Assembly (NCBI GenBank): GCA_021802545.1 | Contig: JAJZRS010000017.1 | Coordinates: forward strand, 1-60,857 | Reading direction: 5' to 3' | Length of the DNA: 60,857 nt | Origin: Pseudomonadota bacterium | GTDB lineage: Bacteria > Pseudomonadota > Gammaproteobacteria > Burkholderiales > JABEVD01 | Program-made: the position numbers and the translations under genes | Shown here: positions 9,793-19,477 of the stretch, in pieces | Layout: every line of letters begins with the position of its first letter | How positions within the stretch are numbered: position 1 is the first letter of the stretch | The notes under the pieces: generated by a model | Told to the model about the DNA's origin: nothing | The model's input: the letters and a program-made list of their open reading frames with translations, nothing else | Database searches by the model: none

Positions 9793-10323
9793 TCAGCTCC
9801 CCATTTTCATATCCTCGTCCGGGGGGGCGCGCTTAACCAGATCCCGGTATTGATCTGCCGAAAGCTTGGGCAGCATTTGCAGGAAAGCTACCATGCTCCA
9901 GATCGTGTCGTCATCGTGGCTGCCGCCCCAGGCTGGCATGGCACTCATTTTGATGCCATGCTTGATGATCCAGAAGGCTTCCTTGGGGTTTATGCGCACT
10001 TGGGTCAAGTTGGGCGGCAACGGATAAAGTCCGTGCCGGATTTCAGAGTCTTTTTTTCCTGGGGTCAAATGGCAGCCGGTACACATCGCTGCGTATTGCC
10101 CGGCGCCCTTGAGGATCAGTTTTTCGTCATCGAGCCTGGGGGCCACGATGTTCCGGGCGTAGGCCTTGACCGAACGGTCGCGCAACGTCTCCAAGATCTT
10201 GAAAACGGGTTTGGTGTGATGATCATCGGCTCCTACATTGTATGCGCCGGAATAAACGAGGATCCCTATACATGCGGAGAATACGGCTATTACAAATGCG
10301 GAAACCTTGATAAATCGCTTCAT
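9793..10323 (-). CDS. Class I c-type cytochrome, membrane-anchored
   Basis: A 176-residue periplasmic electron carrier. An uncleaved or signal helix at residues 5-25 is followed by one haem site CTGCH (residues 81-85) and a probable axial Met in IKMSAMPAWG near 132. The family is a monohaem cytochrome c often found near copper and denitrification genes. It sits between the CopA ATPase and a Met-rich protein and may supply electrons for periplasmic Cu oxidation or report damage; this is inference. A weak hairpin with a T-rich tail lies just past the stop. Confidence 0.85.
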   Translation of the reverse strand: MKRFIKVSAFVIAVFSACIGILVYSGAYNVGADDHHTKPVFKILETLRDRSVKAYARNIVAPRLDDEKLILKGAGQYAAMCTGCHLTPGKKDSEIRHGLYPLPPNLTQVRINPKEAFWIIKHGIKMSAMPAWGGSHDDDTIWSMVAFLQMLPKLSADQYRDLVKRAPPDEDMKMGS

Positions 10324-10437
10324 GATGAATCTCCGATGAGCCGAATACCACAGTGCAAGCGCCGTGGCATCGATGGCCTGAATAAATCACTTTTGCTGCT
10401 CAATGCTCAGTAGCTGATTCGCGTTCCCCATTGGGTG

Positions 10438-10836
10438 TCATTGAGTATGCGATCCATGGTTTCCTCCATCCATAGGCTGATTCATGTCCATGAGCATGTG
10501 GTGTTCCTTCATCATTTGCCCGAATACGGCCTCCATCAACTTCTGGTGCTCACTGATCCATTCTTCGTGCTCTTGCATGGACATACCGGGTTTCGGCTTC
10601 ATGGCTTTCATCTTGTCCATGACGTCCTGCATCATTTTCAGATGTTGCGCAAGCAGCTTCTGGCGCTCGGAGCCTTTGGCTGCCTCCACTTCCTTCAATT
10701 TCATTTTTGCTTCGTGAATGCTTTGGTATAGTTGCTTTTGCTGAAAATCGGGTCCGGCCCAGGTGGAAACGGGCAACAAACCGATACCGCCAACCAAAGC
10801 TGCAGCAACAAACCTGTGCAAATCGCTTCTTTTCAT
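10438..10836 (-). CDS. Periplasmic Met/His-rich helical protein
   Basis: A 132-residue exported protein: signal peptide to about residue 28 (GLLPVSTWAG), then a helical mature part with repeated Met spacing (MMQDVMDKMKAMKPKPGMSM, MMKEHHMLMDM) and a His-rich end (GGNHGSHTQ). The organisation resembles small copper-binding proteins near Cus systems, where Met and His clusters buffer periplasmic Cu(I). It belongs to the same leftward group as its neighbours. No enzymatic motif is seen. Confidence 0.75.
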   Translation of the reverse strand: MKRSDLHRFVAAALVGGIGLLPVSTWAGPDFQQKQLYQSIHEAKMKLKEVEAAKGSERQKLLAQHLKMMQDVMDKMKAMKPKPGMSMQEHEEWISEHQKLMEAVFGQMMKEHHMLMDMNQPMDGGNHGSHTQ

Positions 10837-10922
10837 CGTAAGCCCCTCTTGTCAAGATGGATCCATTATTGCCGAGTGCGGCAGGATCCGATCGGGTTCG
10901 GATCCTGTCAGAATCGCCTAAT

Positions 10923-11291
10923 TCATTTCTTCGCAGAACCCCGCTGCAATTTGGCCAGTTCGAGGTCTTCTTTCGCTGCCTCCTCGTATTTCTTTGCAAG
11001 CAGGCTGCAGTGGCGCGCCATGTCGAATTTTCCGCCAGGGCCAAAATAGCCTGTCTTGTACGCCTTGGCCATTTCCCTGTGCTCTTCCGCTTTCGCCTGG
11101 AGATCCTTGGCCTCCTGTTCGTACTGAGCGGCCAACGCTTCCGCGTCCGCTTTGGTTTTCGCACCGAGAATCTTCTGCACCATGGGTGACGAAGAGGCCT
11201 CATCCGCTACGGCATACCCGCCGAGCGTAAGTCCGAATGCGAGCGCTGCGCCGCATACCGCACCGGCAATCCATGTCGATTTCTTGTCCAT
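10923..11291 (-). CDS. Exported helical protein of unknown function
   Basis: A 122-residue protein with a signal peptide (KKSTWIAGAVCGAALAFGLTLGGYAVA, cleaved near residue 30) and a mature part dominated by charged helix (EALAAQYEQEAKDLQAKAEEHREMAKAY). One short conserved-looking loop, GYFGPGGKFDMARHCSLLAKKYEEAAKED, contains the only mature Cys. Coiled coil is likely. It sits between a Met-rich protein and cusF and shares their direction. Similar proteins occur in copper loci, but no function is known to me. Confidence 0.65.
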   Translation of the reverse strand: MDKKSTWIAGAVCGAALAFGLTLGGYAVADEASSSPMVQKILGAKTKADAEALAAQYEQEAKDLQAKAEEHREMAKAYKTGYFGPGGKFDMARHCSLLAKKYEEAAKEDLELAKLQRGSAKK

Positions 11292-11379
11292 TTCACAATC
11301 TCCTTAAAAAATTAAAAATAAAATTTTATCCAACTCCATGATTCAATGGTTCATTTCAGCCCCCTTTCCGGAATGGACA

Positions 11380-11742
11380 TCAGTTCACGCCCGTGAGCAG
11401 ATATCCGTTCCCGCGCTTGACGAATTCGAAACCGATCTTTTCCCCCGGGCTGAGCTTGTCCAGAAGCTTCTTGTCTTCGACGTCGAAGGTCATGGTCATC
11501 GCAGGCCAGCCCAGCGCCTCCACGGGCTGGTGGGCGATGGTCACGCGCCTCCACTCTTTGTCCAGCTTCTTGACAACGCCGGTGGTGCGATAAGTCTGGG
11601 CCTTGTTTCCGGACTGATTCATGCCTTTCATGTCCATGCCTTTCATGTCCATGCCTTTCATGTCCATGCCGGACATGTCTTCGGCCATTCCTGAAATTGA
11701 AATGCCTGCGAGCAGCAATGCAAAGAAATACGCTTTTTTCAT
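11380..11742 (-). CDS. cusF: CusF-like periplasmic copper chaperone with MDMKG repeats
   Basis: A 120-residue exported protein that hands Cu(I)/Ag(I) to the CusCBA pump. The start at 11742 has a GGAG site upstream and gives a signal peptide. Three perfect pentapeptide repeats MDMKG follow, then the CusF OB-fold (GVVKKLDKEWRRVTIAHQPVEALGWPAMTMTFDV) with the metal ligands His, Trp and two Met (W-P-A-M-T-M). It lies 11 nt after cusA. A second CusF domain is fused to cusB, so the pump has two chaperone modules. Confidence 0.9.
   Translation of the reverse strand: MKKAYFFALLLAGISISGMAEDMSGMDMKGMDMKGMDMKGMNQSGNKAQTYRTTGVVKKLDKEWRRVTIAHQPVEALGWPAMTMTFDVEDKKLLDKLSPGEKIGFEFVKRGNGYLLTGVN
11621..11669 (-). 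repeat. 15-nt tandem repeat inside cusF
   Basis: Three consecutive near-identical 15-nt units encode the pentapeptide MDMKG, extended by partial units on each side (SGMD, KGMN). The number of Met side chains is therefore set by repeat copy number, which can change by slippage. Confidence 0.85.
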
Positions 11743-11753
11743 GAGTTCTCCGT

Positions 11754-14700
11754 TCATAATGGCCGATTTTCAGGAATTTCCCTGCGGCGCATCAGCCTGT
11801 ACGCCGCGGGAATGACGAGCATGGAAAGAAGCGGGGCGGTGATCATGCCGCCCACCATGGGGGATGCGATCCGGCTCATGATTTCGCTTCCGGTGCCACC
11901 ACCGAGCAATACGGGGAGAAGCCCTGAAATGATCACGGCGACCGTCATGGCTTTGGGGCGCACCCTCAACACGGCGCCCTTCCTGATGGCTTCAAGAAGA
12001 TCCTGTTCCGTAGCATTTCCTGTCTTTCCTTCCCAGGCATGCTTCAGATAGATCAGCATGACGACCCCGAATTCCGAAGCGACGCCGGCGAGCGCGATGA
12101 ACCCCACTGCTGTCGCGATGGATAGGTTGTATCCCATCCAGTATAGGAACCAGATTCCACCTGTGAGCGCGAAAGGAAGGGTGGCCAGGATCAGGAATGC
12201 TTCGTCAAGACGCTTCAGCGTCAGGTAAAGCAGAACGAAGATGATCAGGATCGTCGCAGGGACGACGATCTTCAGTCTTTCATCGGCGCGCTCCATGAAC
12301 TCGAACTGACCTGAATAGGCGACACTGATGCCTGGCTTCAGCCTGACTTTTTCTGACACAGCCCGCTGAAGATCCGAGACTGTTGACGCGAGATCGCGCC
12401 CCCTCACATCGACATAAACCCATCCGGATGGGCGTGCATTCTCGGTCTTGATCATCGGAGGGCCGTCCGAGACATGAATATTCGAGACCATGCCCAGCGT
12501 GATCTGGGCGCCGTCCCGGGTGACGATGGGCAGCGTCTCGAGCCTTTCCACCGTGTCGCGCCATTCCCTGGGATAGCGCAGGTTGATGGGATAGCGCGCG
12601 AGCCCCTCGACCGTCTCGCCAATATTCTCCCCGCCTATCAGTCCGCTCACCACGTCCTGGATGTCAGAGATGTTGAGGCCATAGCGGCTTGCAGCCTGTC
12701 TGTCGATATCGATGTCGATATAGCGGCCTCCTGTCGATCGCTCTGCGAAGGACGAAGAAACACCGGGAACGGTCTTGGCTACTTTTTCGACCTGTTTCGC
12801 AACCTGATCTATGTCTGCAAGATTCTGGCCCGAGATCTTGATCCCGATCGGGCTCTTTATTCCTGTGGCCAGCATGTCGATTCTGTTCCTGATCGGCGGC
12901 ACCCAGATATTGGCAAGACCCGGAACCCTGACCTTCCTGTCGAGCTCCGCGACCAGCTTCTTCTCCGTCATGCCTTTGCGCCATTGGCTTTTCGGCTTGA
13001 AGCGGATGACTGTCTCGAACATCTCGATCGGCGCAGGGTCCGTTGCCGTTTCCGCCCGCCCCGCCTTGCCGAATACTTCCTCGACTTCGGGAACGGACTT
13101 GATCATCCTGTCCGTCTGCTGCAGGAGTTCCGAGGCCTTCTGGACGGAAAGCCCGGGTAATGCCGAAGGCATGTAGAGCAGATCTCCCTCGTCGAGCGGG
13201 GGAAGGAATTCTCCGCCCAGCCGGCTCAATGGCCAGAACGAAGTCAGGAATATCAGGAAGGCCATCGCAAGCGTCGATCTGGGATGAAAAAGGACGATGT
13301 CCAGAATCGGCCTGTATATCCGGATCAGCCATCTGTTCAGCGGATTTTCAGCTTCCCTGGGAATATTTCCCCTGATCCAGTAGCCCATCAGGACCGGGAT
13401 CAGGGTGACCGAAAGGGCGGCAGCGGAAGCCATGGCATAGGTCTTGGTAAAGGCGAGGGGCGAAAAGAGCCTTCCCTCCTGAGCCTGCAGCGTGAAAATA
13501 GGAACGAAGGAAACGGTGATGATGAGCAGGCTGAAGAAAAGAGCAGGGCCCACTTCGATCGCGGCCTCCGTCACCGCATCCCAATGGGCCTTCCCAGAAA
13601 GCCTTTCCCCAGGATGATCTTCCTTCCAGGATTCCAGCTTCTTGTGGGCGTTCTCGATCATCACGATCGCGGCATCGACCATGGCGCCTATGGCGATGGC
13701 GATCCCGCCCAGAGACATGATGTTGGCGTTGATGCCCTGGTATTTCATGACGATGAAAGCCATCAGTATGCCCAGTGGAAGGGATACGATGGCGACAAGG
13801 GACGAGCGGAGATGCCAGAGGAATGCGCCGCAGACAAGCGCCACCACGATGAATTCCTCGACGAGCTTGTGTTTCAAAGTTTCGACCGACCTGTCGATCA
13901 GACCGCTCCGATCGTAGGTCGGAACGATCTCTACCCCTTCCGGAAGACTCTTTTTGAGTTCCTCGATCTTCGCATGGATCGCAGAAAGCGTTGTTCTGGC
14001 ATTCTTTCCAGAGCGAAGGATAATCACGCCACCGACCGTTTCGCCCTCGCCGTCGAACTCCGCTATCCCCCTGCGCATTTCAGGACCGATCTGGATTCTT
14101 GCGACATCCCCCAGCGTGACCGGAACGCCATTTGCAAGCTTCAAAGGGATCGCCTCGAAGTCCGCAATCGACTTGAGGTATCCTGACGAACGCACCATGA
14201 ATTCGGCCTCCCCCTGCTCCAGGACAGATCCGCCCGCTTCCTGGTTGGCGCCCTCGATGGCTTTCTTCATTTCTGCATAGGTGATCCCCAGGCTCGCAAG
14301 CTTCACGGGATCAGGGACGATCTGGTATTGCCTGACCATTCCGCCGATCGTTGCGACTTCGGCCACGTTCGGGAGCGATTTCAGCTCGTATTTCAGGAAC
14401 CAGTCCTGGATAGACCTCAGTTCCGAAATGTCGTGATGCCCGGTTCTGTCGACGAGCGCGTATTCGTATATCCAGCCCACGCCCGTGGCATCCGGGCCGA
14501 GCGCTGGCTTTGCCGCCTGGGGAAGCCTGCCCTGGATCTGGTTGAGGTATTCGAGGACTCTCGAACGCGCCCAGTAGAGATCGGTCCCATCCTCGAACAG
14601 CACATAGACGTAGCTGTCGCCGAAGAAGGAATAGCCCCTCACGGTTTTCGCGCCGGGCACGGAAAGCATGGTCGTCGTCAGGGGATAGGTGACCTGGTTC

Positions 14701-14885
14701 TCGACGATCCTGGGCGCCTGTCCGGGATAGCTCGTTCTGATGATGACCTGGACATCGGAGAGATCGGGAAGGGCATCGACAGGGGTCGTCGTTACCGCCC
14801 AGATTCCCCAGCCGGTCGCGAAAAGACAAGCAATCAGCACAAGAATCCGGTTCGATACGGACCAGCGGATGAGCTTTTCGATCAT
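11754..14885 (-). CDS. cusA: CusA-type RND copper/silver efflux pump
   Basis: A 1043-residue inner-membrane trimeric transporter that drives Cu(I)/Ag(I) export with proton influx. The HME-RND layout is complete: TM1 at residues 10-30, periplasmic pore domain, TM2-6, second pore domain and TM8-12. The TM4 proton-relay segment [17 protein letters not shown] is of the monovalent-metal (CusA/SilA) type. The start overlaps the cusB stop (ATGA), so stoichiometric expression by coupling is likely. Length is normal for the family. Confidence 0.95.
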   Translation of the reverse strand: MIEKLIRWSVSNRILVLIACLFATGWGIWAVTTTPVDALPDLSDVQVIIRTSYPGQAPRIVENQVTYPLTTTMLSVPGAKTVRGYSFFGDSYVYVLFEDGTDLYWARSRVLEYLNQIQGRLPQAAKPALGPDATGVGWIYEYALVDRTGHHDISELRSIQDWFLKYELKSLPNVAEVATIGGMVRQYQIVPDPVKLASLGITYAEMKKAIEGANQEAGGSVLEQGEAEFMVRSSGYLKSIADFEAIPLKLANGVPVTLGDVARIQIGPEMRRGIAEFDGEGETVGGVIILRSGKNARTTLSAIHAKIEELKKSLPEGVEIVPTYDRSGLIDRSVETLKHKLVEEFIVVALVCGAFLWHLRSSLVAIVSLPLGILMAFIVMKYQGINANIMSLGGIAIAIGAMVDAAIVMIENAHKKLESWKEDHPGERLSGKAHWDAVTEAAIEVGPALFFSLLIITVSFVPIFTLQAQEGRLFSPLAFTKTYAMASAAALSVTLIPVLMGYWIRGNIPREAENPLNRWLIRIYRPILDIVLFHPRSTLAMAFLIFLTSFWPLSRLGGEFLPPLDEGDLLYMPSALPGLSVQKASELLQQTDRMIKSVPEVEEVFGKAGRAETATDPAPIEMFETVIRFKPKSQWRKGMTEKKLVAELDRKVRVPGLANIWVPPIRNRIDMLATGIKSPIGIKISGQNLADIDQVAKQVEKVAKTVPGVSSSFAERSTGGRYIDIDIDRQAASRYGLNISDIQDVVSGLIGGENIGETVEGLARYPINLRYPREWRDTVERLETLPIVTRDGAQITLGMVSNIHVSDGPPMIKTENARPSGWVYVDVRGRDLASTVSDLQRAVSEKVRLKPGISVAYSGQFEFMERADERLKIVVPATILIIFVLLYLTLKRLDEAFLILATLPFALTGGIWFLYWMGYNLSIATAVGFIALAGVASEFGVVMLIYLKHAWEGKTGNATEQDLLEAIRKGAVLRVRPKAMTVAVIISGLLPVLLGGGTGSEIMSRIASPMVGGMITAPLLSMLVIPAAYRLMRRREIPENRPL

Positions 14886-16306
14886 GGCGTCGCCCTCTTC
14901 ATTTCATCGACGATGAAATCCTCTCCGTGTTTCCTGAGTCTGACATGCACCCTGTCTCCTGCTCTCAATCCGTTGGCAACTTCCGGACTCGCAAGCGCAT
15001 AGGCCATGGTCATGGCTGGCATGTCGAAGGACTTGAACGGTCCATGCTTCAGCGTGACTTCATTGCCCGAGAGCTTTACGATGGTCGCATCGGCTTCGTC
15101 GATATGATTGTGCTTCGCAGCCTTTTCCGGAAGGCTGCGCGCCATGACGCCCGAGAGATTCGCCTCCGAATCGATCAGGAATTGCCCGCTGGAAGCGATT
15201 TCCTGGTCTTCATTGAGGCCAGACAGGATCACCGTCCTGTCGCCGATTTCCTGACCGGTTGCGACTTCCACGGGAGTAAAATGCCCGCTGCCGTCGGACA
15301 CCATGACGAGCGCTCTCTTTCCCGTCCTGATGATCGCTTCCGTCGGAATCGCGAGCGCAGTCCCGCCTCCCGAATGACCTATCTTCACCTGGCTGGATGC
15401 GCCGGGACGCAATTTCAAGTCAGGATTGGGAAGCGATATTCTCACCTTCAGGCTCCTGCTCGATTCGCTCATGACCGGGATGACCGATTCCACTTTTCCC
15501 GAGATTTTCTCGCCCGGAAGAATTTCAGCCTCGACCCTGTCTCCAGCATGCACGTCACTGGACATGGATTGAGGCACGGCCGCATCCAGCCAGACCTTGG
15601 AAAGCCCGTTGATGCGTACCAGTGTCTGCCCTGGGGACACGCTCATGCCCTCGCGTATGTCGAGAGACTGGATCACGCCCGAGACGGGAGAGCGCAGAAC
15701 GAATCCTGGAAATGCCTTCTTTCTCTTTTCGATTTCCCTCATGTAATTTCCGGGAATTCCCGCAAGGCGCATCCGCTCCCTTGCAGCTTCCGTGAGCGAT
15801 GGATCATTCTGCGCTGCCAGAAACTCGTTCTCGGCTGCGGTCCATTCGGGCAAGGAAAGCATGACGATCGCATCCCCCTTCCTGATGACGTCTCCCGGCG
15901 CAAGCCCGAATGCCTTTTCCACGAATCCGTTTGCGCGGCTCTGTACGATGGCCACCCCCCGCTCGTCGAAGCCGATCAGGCCCGAGACTTCGATTTCGGT
16001 GGAAAGCGGAATGCGTTCGACCTTCGCAAGGCGCACGCCGAGATTCTGCAAGACGGAAGGATTGATCCTGATTCCGGCATCTTTTTCCTCGCCGGCGTAT
16101 TTCGGCACCAGATCCATGTTCATGTAGGGGGACTTCCCGGGCTTGTCGAAATGCTGTTCCGGATGCATCGGGTCATACCAGTACAGGACCTGTTTCGATG
16201 CCATAACAGGCTTCTCTTCCTGCCTTGGGCTCCTGTGCAGGTACCAGAACAAGGATGCGATCAGCAATATCGTTAGAATGCCAATTATTCCGAACTTCTT
16301 TTTCAT
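14882..16306 (-). CDS. cusB: CusB membrane-fusion protein with a C-terminal CusF domain
   Basis: A 474-residue periplasmic adaptor linking CusA to CusC. After an N-terminal anchor (residues 6-24) comes the metal-binding motif [20 protein letters not shown], then lipoyl/barrel domains and an alpha-hairpin. Residues about 395-474 ([22 protein letters not shown] ... [10 protein letters not shown]) form a complete CusF-like domain with Met ligands, so donor and adaptor are fused in one chain. Its ATG overlaps the cusC stop. Such fusions are known in SilB-type adaptors. Confidence 0.95.
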   Translation of the reverse strand: MKKKFGIIGILTILLIASLFWYLHRSPRQEEKPVMASKQVLYWYDPMHPEQHFDKPGKSPYMNMDLVPKYAGEEKDAGIRINPSVLQNLGVRLAKVERIPLSTEIEVSGLIGFDERGVAIVQSRANGFVEKAFGLAPGDVIRKGDAIVMLSLPEWTAAENEFLAAQNDPSLTEAARERMRLAGIPGNYMREIEKRKKAFPGFVLRSPVSGVIQSLDIREGMSVSPGQTLVRINGLSKVWLDAAVPQSMSSDVHAGDRVEAEILPGEKISGKVESVIPVMSESSRSLKVRISLPNPDLKLRPGASSQVKIGHSGGGTALAIPTEAIIRTGKRALVMVSDGSGHFTPVEVATGQEIGDRTVILSGLNEDQEIASSGQFLIDSEANLSGVMARSLPEKAAKHNHIDEADATIVKLSGNEVTLKHGPFKSFDMPAMTMAYALASPEVANGLRAGDRVHVRLRKHGEDFIVDEMKRATP

Positions 16307-17553
16307 GGCTCAACTCCAGGAAGCTTTGCGTAATGAAGGCGGACCGAGACAAGGTTCAGGCTGCTCTCCATTTCAATGGTCTTGAGTTCCGTCTCGATGC
16401 GCTCGCGCCGTGCGGACGCGAGTTCAGAAAGGCTTGCCTTCCCAGATTTCCAGTCGGCCAGGATCAGGTCTGCCTTTTCTTCGGATAAAGGCAGCAGCAC
16501 TTCCTTCTGCCGCTTCAGAGAGTCACTCAATCGATGATATTCGGCCATATCCGATTCGAGCATGGCATTGTGTTCCCTAAGCGTTGCCTCGCGCTCGGCG
16601 TCCAGCGCCTCCTTCTCGGCCACTTTCGCGGCAATCCTCGGATCCTGGCGCGATTCGGGAAACATGGGGAGGCCTATCGTGAGCTGGAATGAGGCCATGT
16701 TGCCGAATTGAGGCGCGCGTTGCTGGTAGGCGAGCTCCACGCCCCAGTCCGGAATCTTTTCTGCTTTCGCTTCGCTGATTTCAGCATCGATCTCGCGGCT
16801 TCTGGAATCGAACAGCATGAGTTCAGGATGGCGGTGTAGCGCATGGGAAAGCATGACGTGATCGACGGGCCATTCCGGAACATCGCCCTGGAGGGGACCA
16901 TCAGCCGCCTTTCCGATCCAGCGTTCCAGTTCCGAAATCGCCTTCGAGCGGCGGGCCAGCAGGTCGCTTTCGAGATTGTCGATCGCTGCGGCCTCCTGGC
17001 GAGGCGTGACGCCGTCCGAAAGAAGCCCCTTTCCGGATGCGATTTTCGCCCGCACTGCGGCATCGAAAAGCCTGTTCTCCCGATGAAGGGAATCGACGAG
17101 CCTGATTTCCCGCTCGGCCGTGTCCCGCTCGATCCAGGCGTATGCGGTTTCCCTCAATACATCGAGCTCTTCTATCTTCATCCGCATCGCGGCGACATCG
17201 GCGCCCGCCCGCGCTGCATCAACCTGCGCCTTTCTTTTTTCGCTGTTGGGAAAATCCTGCATCAGGCCGATCTTTTTCATCGTCATGAAATCCTGCGTCA
17301 GGCTGTATTGTTCAGGTCCGCTGACAGGAAGATTCTCGATGCCGAGCTCGAGCCTGGGATCGGGAAGCTGCCCGGCTGATCGCTTCAGCGCTTCGGCGGA
17401 AGCGACGTTCGCTGATTGCGCCTTGAGTTGCGGCGCACGCGATTCGGCCAGTTTTAGCGCCTCTTCGAAAGTCAAGGCATGGCTGAATGAACTGAAGCTG
17501 AGCAGCGGTATGGCGAGCCGCCATACCGGCCAGCGTGGAAGAGCAATGAACAT
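16303..17553 (-). CDS. cusC: CusC/TolC-family outer-membrane channel
   Basis: A 416-residue outer-membrane efflux protein. It has a signal peptide (WRLAIPLLSFSSFSHA) and two internally repeated TolC domains of long heptad-type helices (LTFEEALKLAESRAPQLKAQ and again near residue 215). There is no obvious lipobox. It forms the exit duct of the CusCBA complex. First of the three overlapping pump genes, with an exported Cys-rich protein immediately upstream. Confidence 0.92.
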   Translation of the reverse strand: MFIALPRWPVWRLAIPLLSFSSFSHALTFEEALKLAESRAPQLKAQSANVASAEALKRSAGQLPDPRLELGIENLPVSGPEQYSLTQDFMTMKKIGLMQDFPNSEKRKAQVDAARAGADVAAMRMKIEELDVLRETAYAWIERDTAEREIRLVDSLHRENRLFDAAVRAKIASGKGLLSDGVTPRQEAAAIDNLESDLLARRSKAISELERWIGKAADGPLQGDVPEWPVDHVMLSHALHRHPELMLFDSRSREIDAEISEAKAEKIPDWGVELAYQQRAPQFGNMASFQLTIGLPMFPESRQDPRIAAKVAEKEALDAEREATLREHNAMLESDMAEYHRLSDSLKRQKEVLLPLSEEKADLILADWKSGKASLSELASARRERIETELKTIEMESSLNLVSVRLHYAKLPGVEP

Positions 17554-17611
17554 GGTTTGAATCCTTCAGGTAAAAGAAAAAAGCCGCCGGCGGCGGATCG
17601 ACCTGAAGAGT

Positions 17612-17980
17612 CTAATTCCTGAAGGACTGGTACTGTATTCTGAGAGGGGGAAAAGTGCCCGTCAGCCCGGGCTGACGGCCATTAAAGGCTGTTTCGAAAA
17701 GCGCGGGCTGTTCGACGGGCAAGGCCGTGTACAGCAAGGCGAGGATGGGCGTCGAAACGTCGGGCGCGTGGGAAGACGGGGCTGATTTCTCGCAATGCAC
17801 CTTGCAAAGCAACGAAGGCTTCTGATGCATGTCGCCTGCGCAATCCGATTGCATGCCGTGCATGGAAGCCATCTTCGGCGCGTCCGCCAGACAGGAATAG
17901 GACGCCAACGCGAACTGGCTCCATCCCATCATCGCGATACAGAAGATTGCGATCAGTCTGCGAAAATTTCTTGTCAGCAT
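17612..17980 (-). CDS. Small exported Cys/Met/His protein upstream of cusC
   Basis: A 122-residue protein with an N-terminal signal helix (LIAIFCIAMMGWSQFALA) and a mature region holding SYSCLADAP, MHGMQSDCAGDMHQ and LLCKVHCEK, i.e. four Cys plus Met/His residues able to bind soft metal. The position directly before cusC is shared by poorly studied proteins in other cus/czc operons (CzcI-like in placement). The start has no ribosome site; the candidate promoter just upstream would make the transcript nearly leaderless, so either start or promoter may be misplaced. Confidence 0.6.
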   Translation of the reverse strand: MLTRNFRRLIAIFCIAMMGWSQFALASYSCLADAPKMASMHGMQSDCAGDMHQKPSLLCKVHCEKSAPSSHAPDVSTPILALLYTALPVEQPALFETAFNGRQPGLTGTFPPLRIQYQSFRN

Positions 17981-17986
17981 GTTCAG

Positions 17987-18015
17987 AATCTAGTCGAATG
18001 CGACCTCGATGTCAA
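17987..18015 (-). promoter_or_regulatory. Candidate sigma-70 promoter of the cus operon
   Basis: On the minus strand TTGACA is followed after 17 nt by TAGATT. It points into the 122-aa gene and cusCBAF. No convincing CusR box was identified by eye. Confidence 0.4.
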
Positions 18016-18118
18016 CCTATCGAATGGAAACCCTGTCAGCTAGCGCTACTTGTGTTGCGCAGTAAGGCTGGCCAAGGAAAGTCCACGGGGAATATGCAAT
18101 CACCTCCCACGAGCGCGC

Positions 18119-18595
18119 TTAACGCTTCCACATGTACTCCTGCTGCTCCATCATTTGCTGCATCATTTCTTGTTGCACGCCCATGTACTGATCCATCATG
18201 TACTGGCGCTGCTTCACCTGCTCCGGGGTCAGTTTCCGGTAATCATTCCACATCATCGGACCACCCATCATGTGTCCGCCCATCATGCCCTCGCCCATGC
18301 AGCAGCCCATCATGCCAGGCCCCCACATACCGTGCATCATTCCCATTCCGCGCTGCATGCTGGCCCAATGCTCCTGGAGCAGTTTCTGGCGCTCCGCGGG
18401 ATCCTGGGTTTGGCGGATCTTTTTCATTTGTGCTTGCATCTGCTTCAATTGCTCCTGCATCTGCGCCATTCGCTTGTCGAAATCCTGGTCCACCTGTTTC
18501 TCCTGAGCAGGTTTCTGACTGGTTTCAGCACTGGCCGAGGCAGGCATTGCAAGCTGCATAGCCCCCAACATCATAAGCACTGATATCTTTTTCAT
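18119..18595 (-). CDS. Methionine-rich periplasmic protein
   Basis: A 158-residue exported protein: signal peptide to about residue 23 (AMPASASA), a charged coiled-coil region (DKRMAQMQEQLKQMQAQMKK), then a Met/Gly/Trp block (MGMMHGMWGPGMMGCCMGEG, MMGGHMMGGPMMW) and a Gln/Met tail. The same architecture occurs at 4196-4675, with a shared TQDPAERQKLLQEH-like stretch (KNPQERRKLMREH there), so the two are paralogues. Copper or silver buffering in the periplasm is the likely role. Confidence 0.8.
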   Translation of the reverse strand: MKKISVLMMLGAMQLAMPASASAETSQKPAQEKQVDQDFDKRMAQMQEQLKQMQAQMKKIRQTQDPAERQKLLQEHWASMQRGMGMMHGMWGPGMMGCCMGEGMMGGHMMGGPMMWNDYRKLTPEQVKQRQYMMDQYMGVQQEMMQQMMEQQEYMWKR

Positions 18596-18766
18596 CGCTA
18601 AACTCCTTTAGTAACTATATCAACTGGATTGCCCATACAACCGGGCACGCAACACCCTTTCAAGCCATCGCGTTTGCTAAAAATTCCGCGCGATATTTCC
18701 CCTTGGCATCTTGTTATTCCGTTCCACGCGAGCTCCGTAAACCGGGCACAGGCGTCTTTCTAAAAA

Positions 18767-19162
18767 CTAAGGCAAAGCGGCCAAGACCCGTTCTAACCGC
18801 TGGCGCACTTCATTTGCCAGCAGGCTGATCTCCGGATTGTTTACCAAGTCCAGCACGATGGCTGGATCCATGAATTCCACATGCACAGCGCCTTTTTCAT
18901 CCTGGCGCACAACCACGTTGCAGGGTAGCAGCAGACCAATAGGCGGTTCCGCCTGCAATGCGCGGTGTGCCAGCGGAGGATTACATGCGCCAAGGATACG
19001 GTAGGGCGGCATCTCCGCGCTGAGTTTCTTTTTCAGCGTGGCAGCCACATCGATATCAGTCAGCACGCCAAAGCCCTCTGCCTGCAAGGCGTGTACCACT
19101 TGTTCCAGGGCATTATCAAAATCTAGTTCAACTTGCTTGCCAAATCCATAACGAATATCCAT
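18767..19162 (-). CDS. DUF302 domain protein
   Basis: A 131-residue protein of the DUF302 family (two-layer fold). Features: LEQVVHALQAEGFGVLTDIDV, the ILGACNPPLAHRAL segment with the conserved Cys-Asn-Pro, and GLLLPCNVVVRQD with a second conserved Cys. The start at 19162 has a GGAGA site 5 nt upstream; an ATG seven codons earlier does not. DUF302 proteins are common near metal and sulfur genes; function is unknown. It follows the SHOCT and P-type ATPase genes in the czc cluster. Confidence 0.85.
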   Translation of the reverse strand: MDIRYGFGKQVELDFDNALEQVVHALQAEGFGVLTDIDVAATLKKKLSAEMPPYRILGACNPPLAHRALQAEPPIGLLLPCNVVVRQDEKGAVHVEFMDPAIVLDLVNNPEISLLANEVRQRLERVLAALP

Positions 19163-19234
19163 GATTTTCTCCTTGCGTTGCACTCATAACGAAACCCGGC
19201 GCACCGGAAACCCCAGTGGCCAGTCACTCTCCTG

Positions 19235-19459
19235 CTATCCTCTCAGATCATCCCGTTTTTGCAGATATTCCTCTCGACCGATTTCTCCACGTGCATACCG
19301 CTCTTCCAGTACGTCCAGCGCCTTACCGGATTTTCCTCCGTTTCCGCCAGAATTCCGGCCAGTAAGATATTTGATTGCTACCAATATCAGCAATATAGGC
19401 GCCAGCCAGAATAGCGCCATGCCCAGCCAGCCCCAACCCATGCCATATTCCCACATCAT
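19235..19459 (-). CDS. SHOCT-domain small membrane protein
   Basis: A 74-residue protein: Met/Trp/Gly-rich start (MMWEYGMGWGWLGMALF), one membrane helix, a Gly/Asn linker and the SHOCT motif ALDVLEERYARGEIGREEYLQ. AGGAGG lies 5 nt before the first ATG. It is a paralogue of the protein at 2064-2297. It lies 18 nt downstream of the P1B ATPase gene and is probably co-transcribed. Confidence 0.85.
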   Translation of the reverse strand: MMWEYGMGWGWLGMALFWLAPILLILVAIKYLTGRNSGGNGGKSGKALDVLEERYARGEIGREEYLQKRDDLRG

Positions 19460-19477
19460 GATTGCCTCCTTGTCGCG

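Noticed and set aside
13284..14186. Plus-strand open frame of 300 codons
   Set aside because: Antisense to cusA; no protein-like pattern.
14927..16276. Plus-strand open frame of 449 codons
   Set aside because: Antisense to cusB, a well-supported gene; composition is that of a GC-rich shadow.
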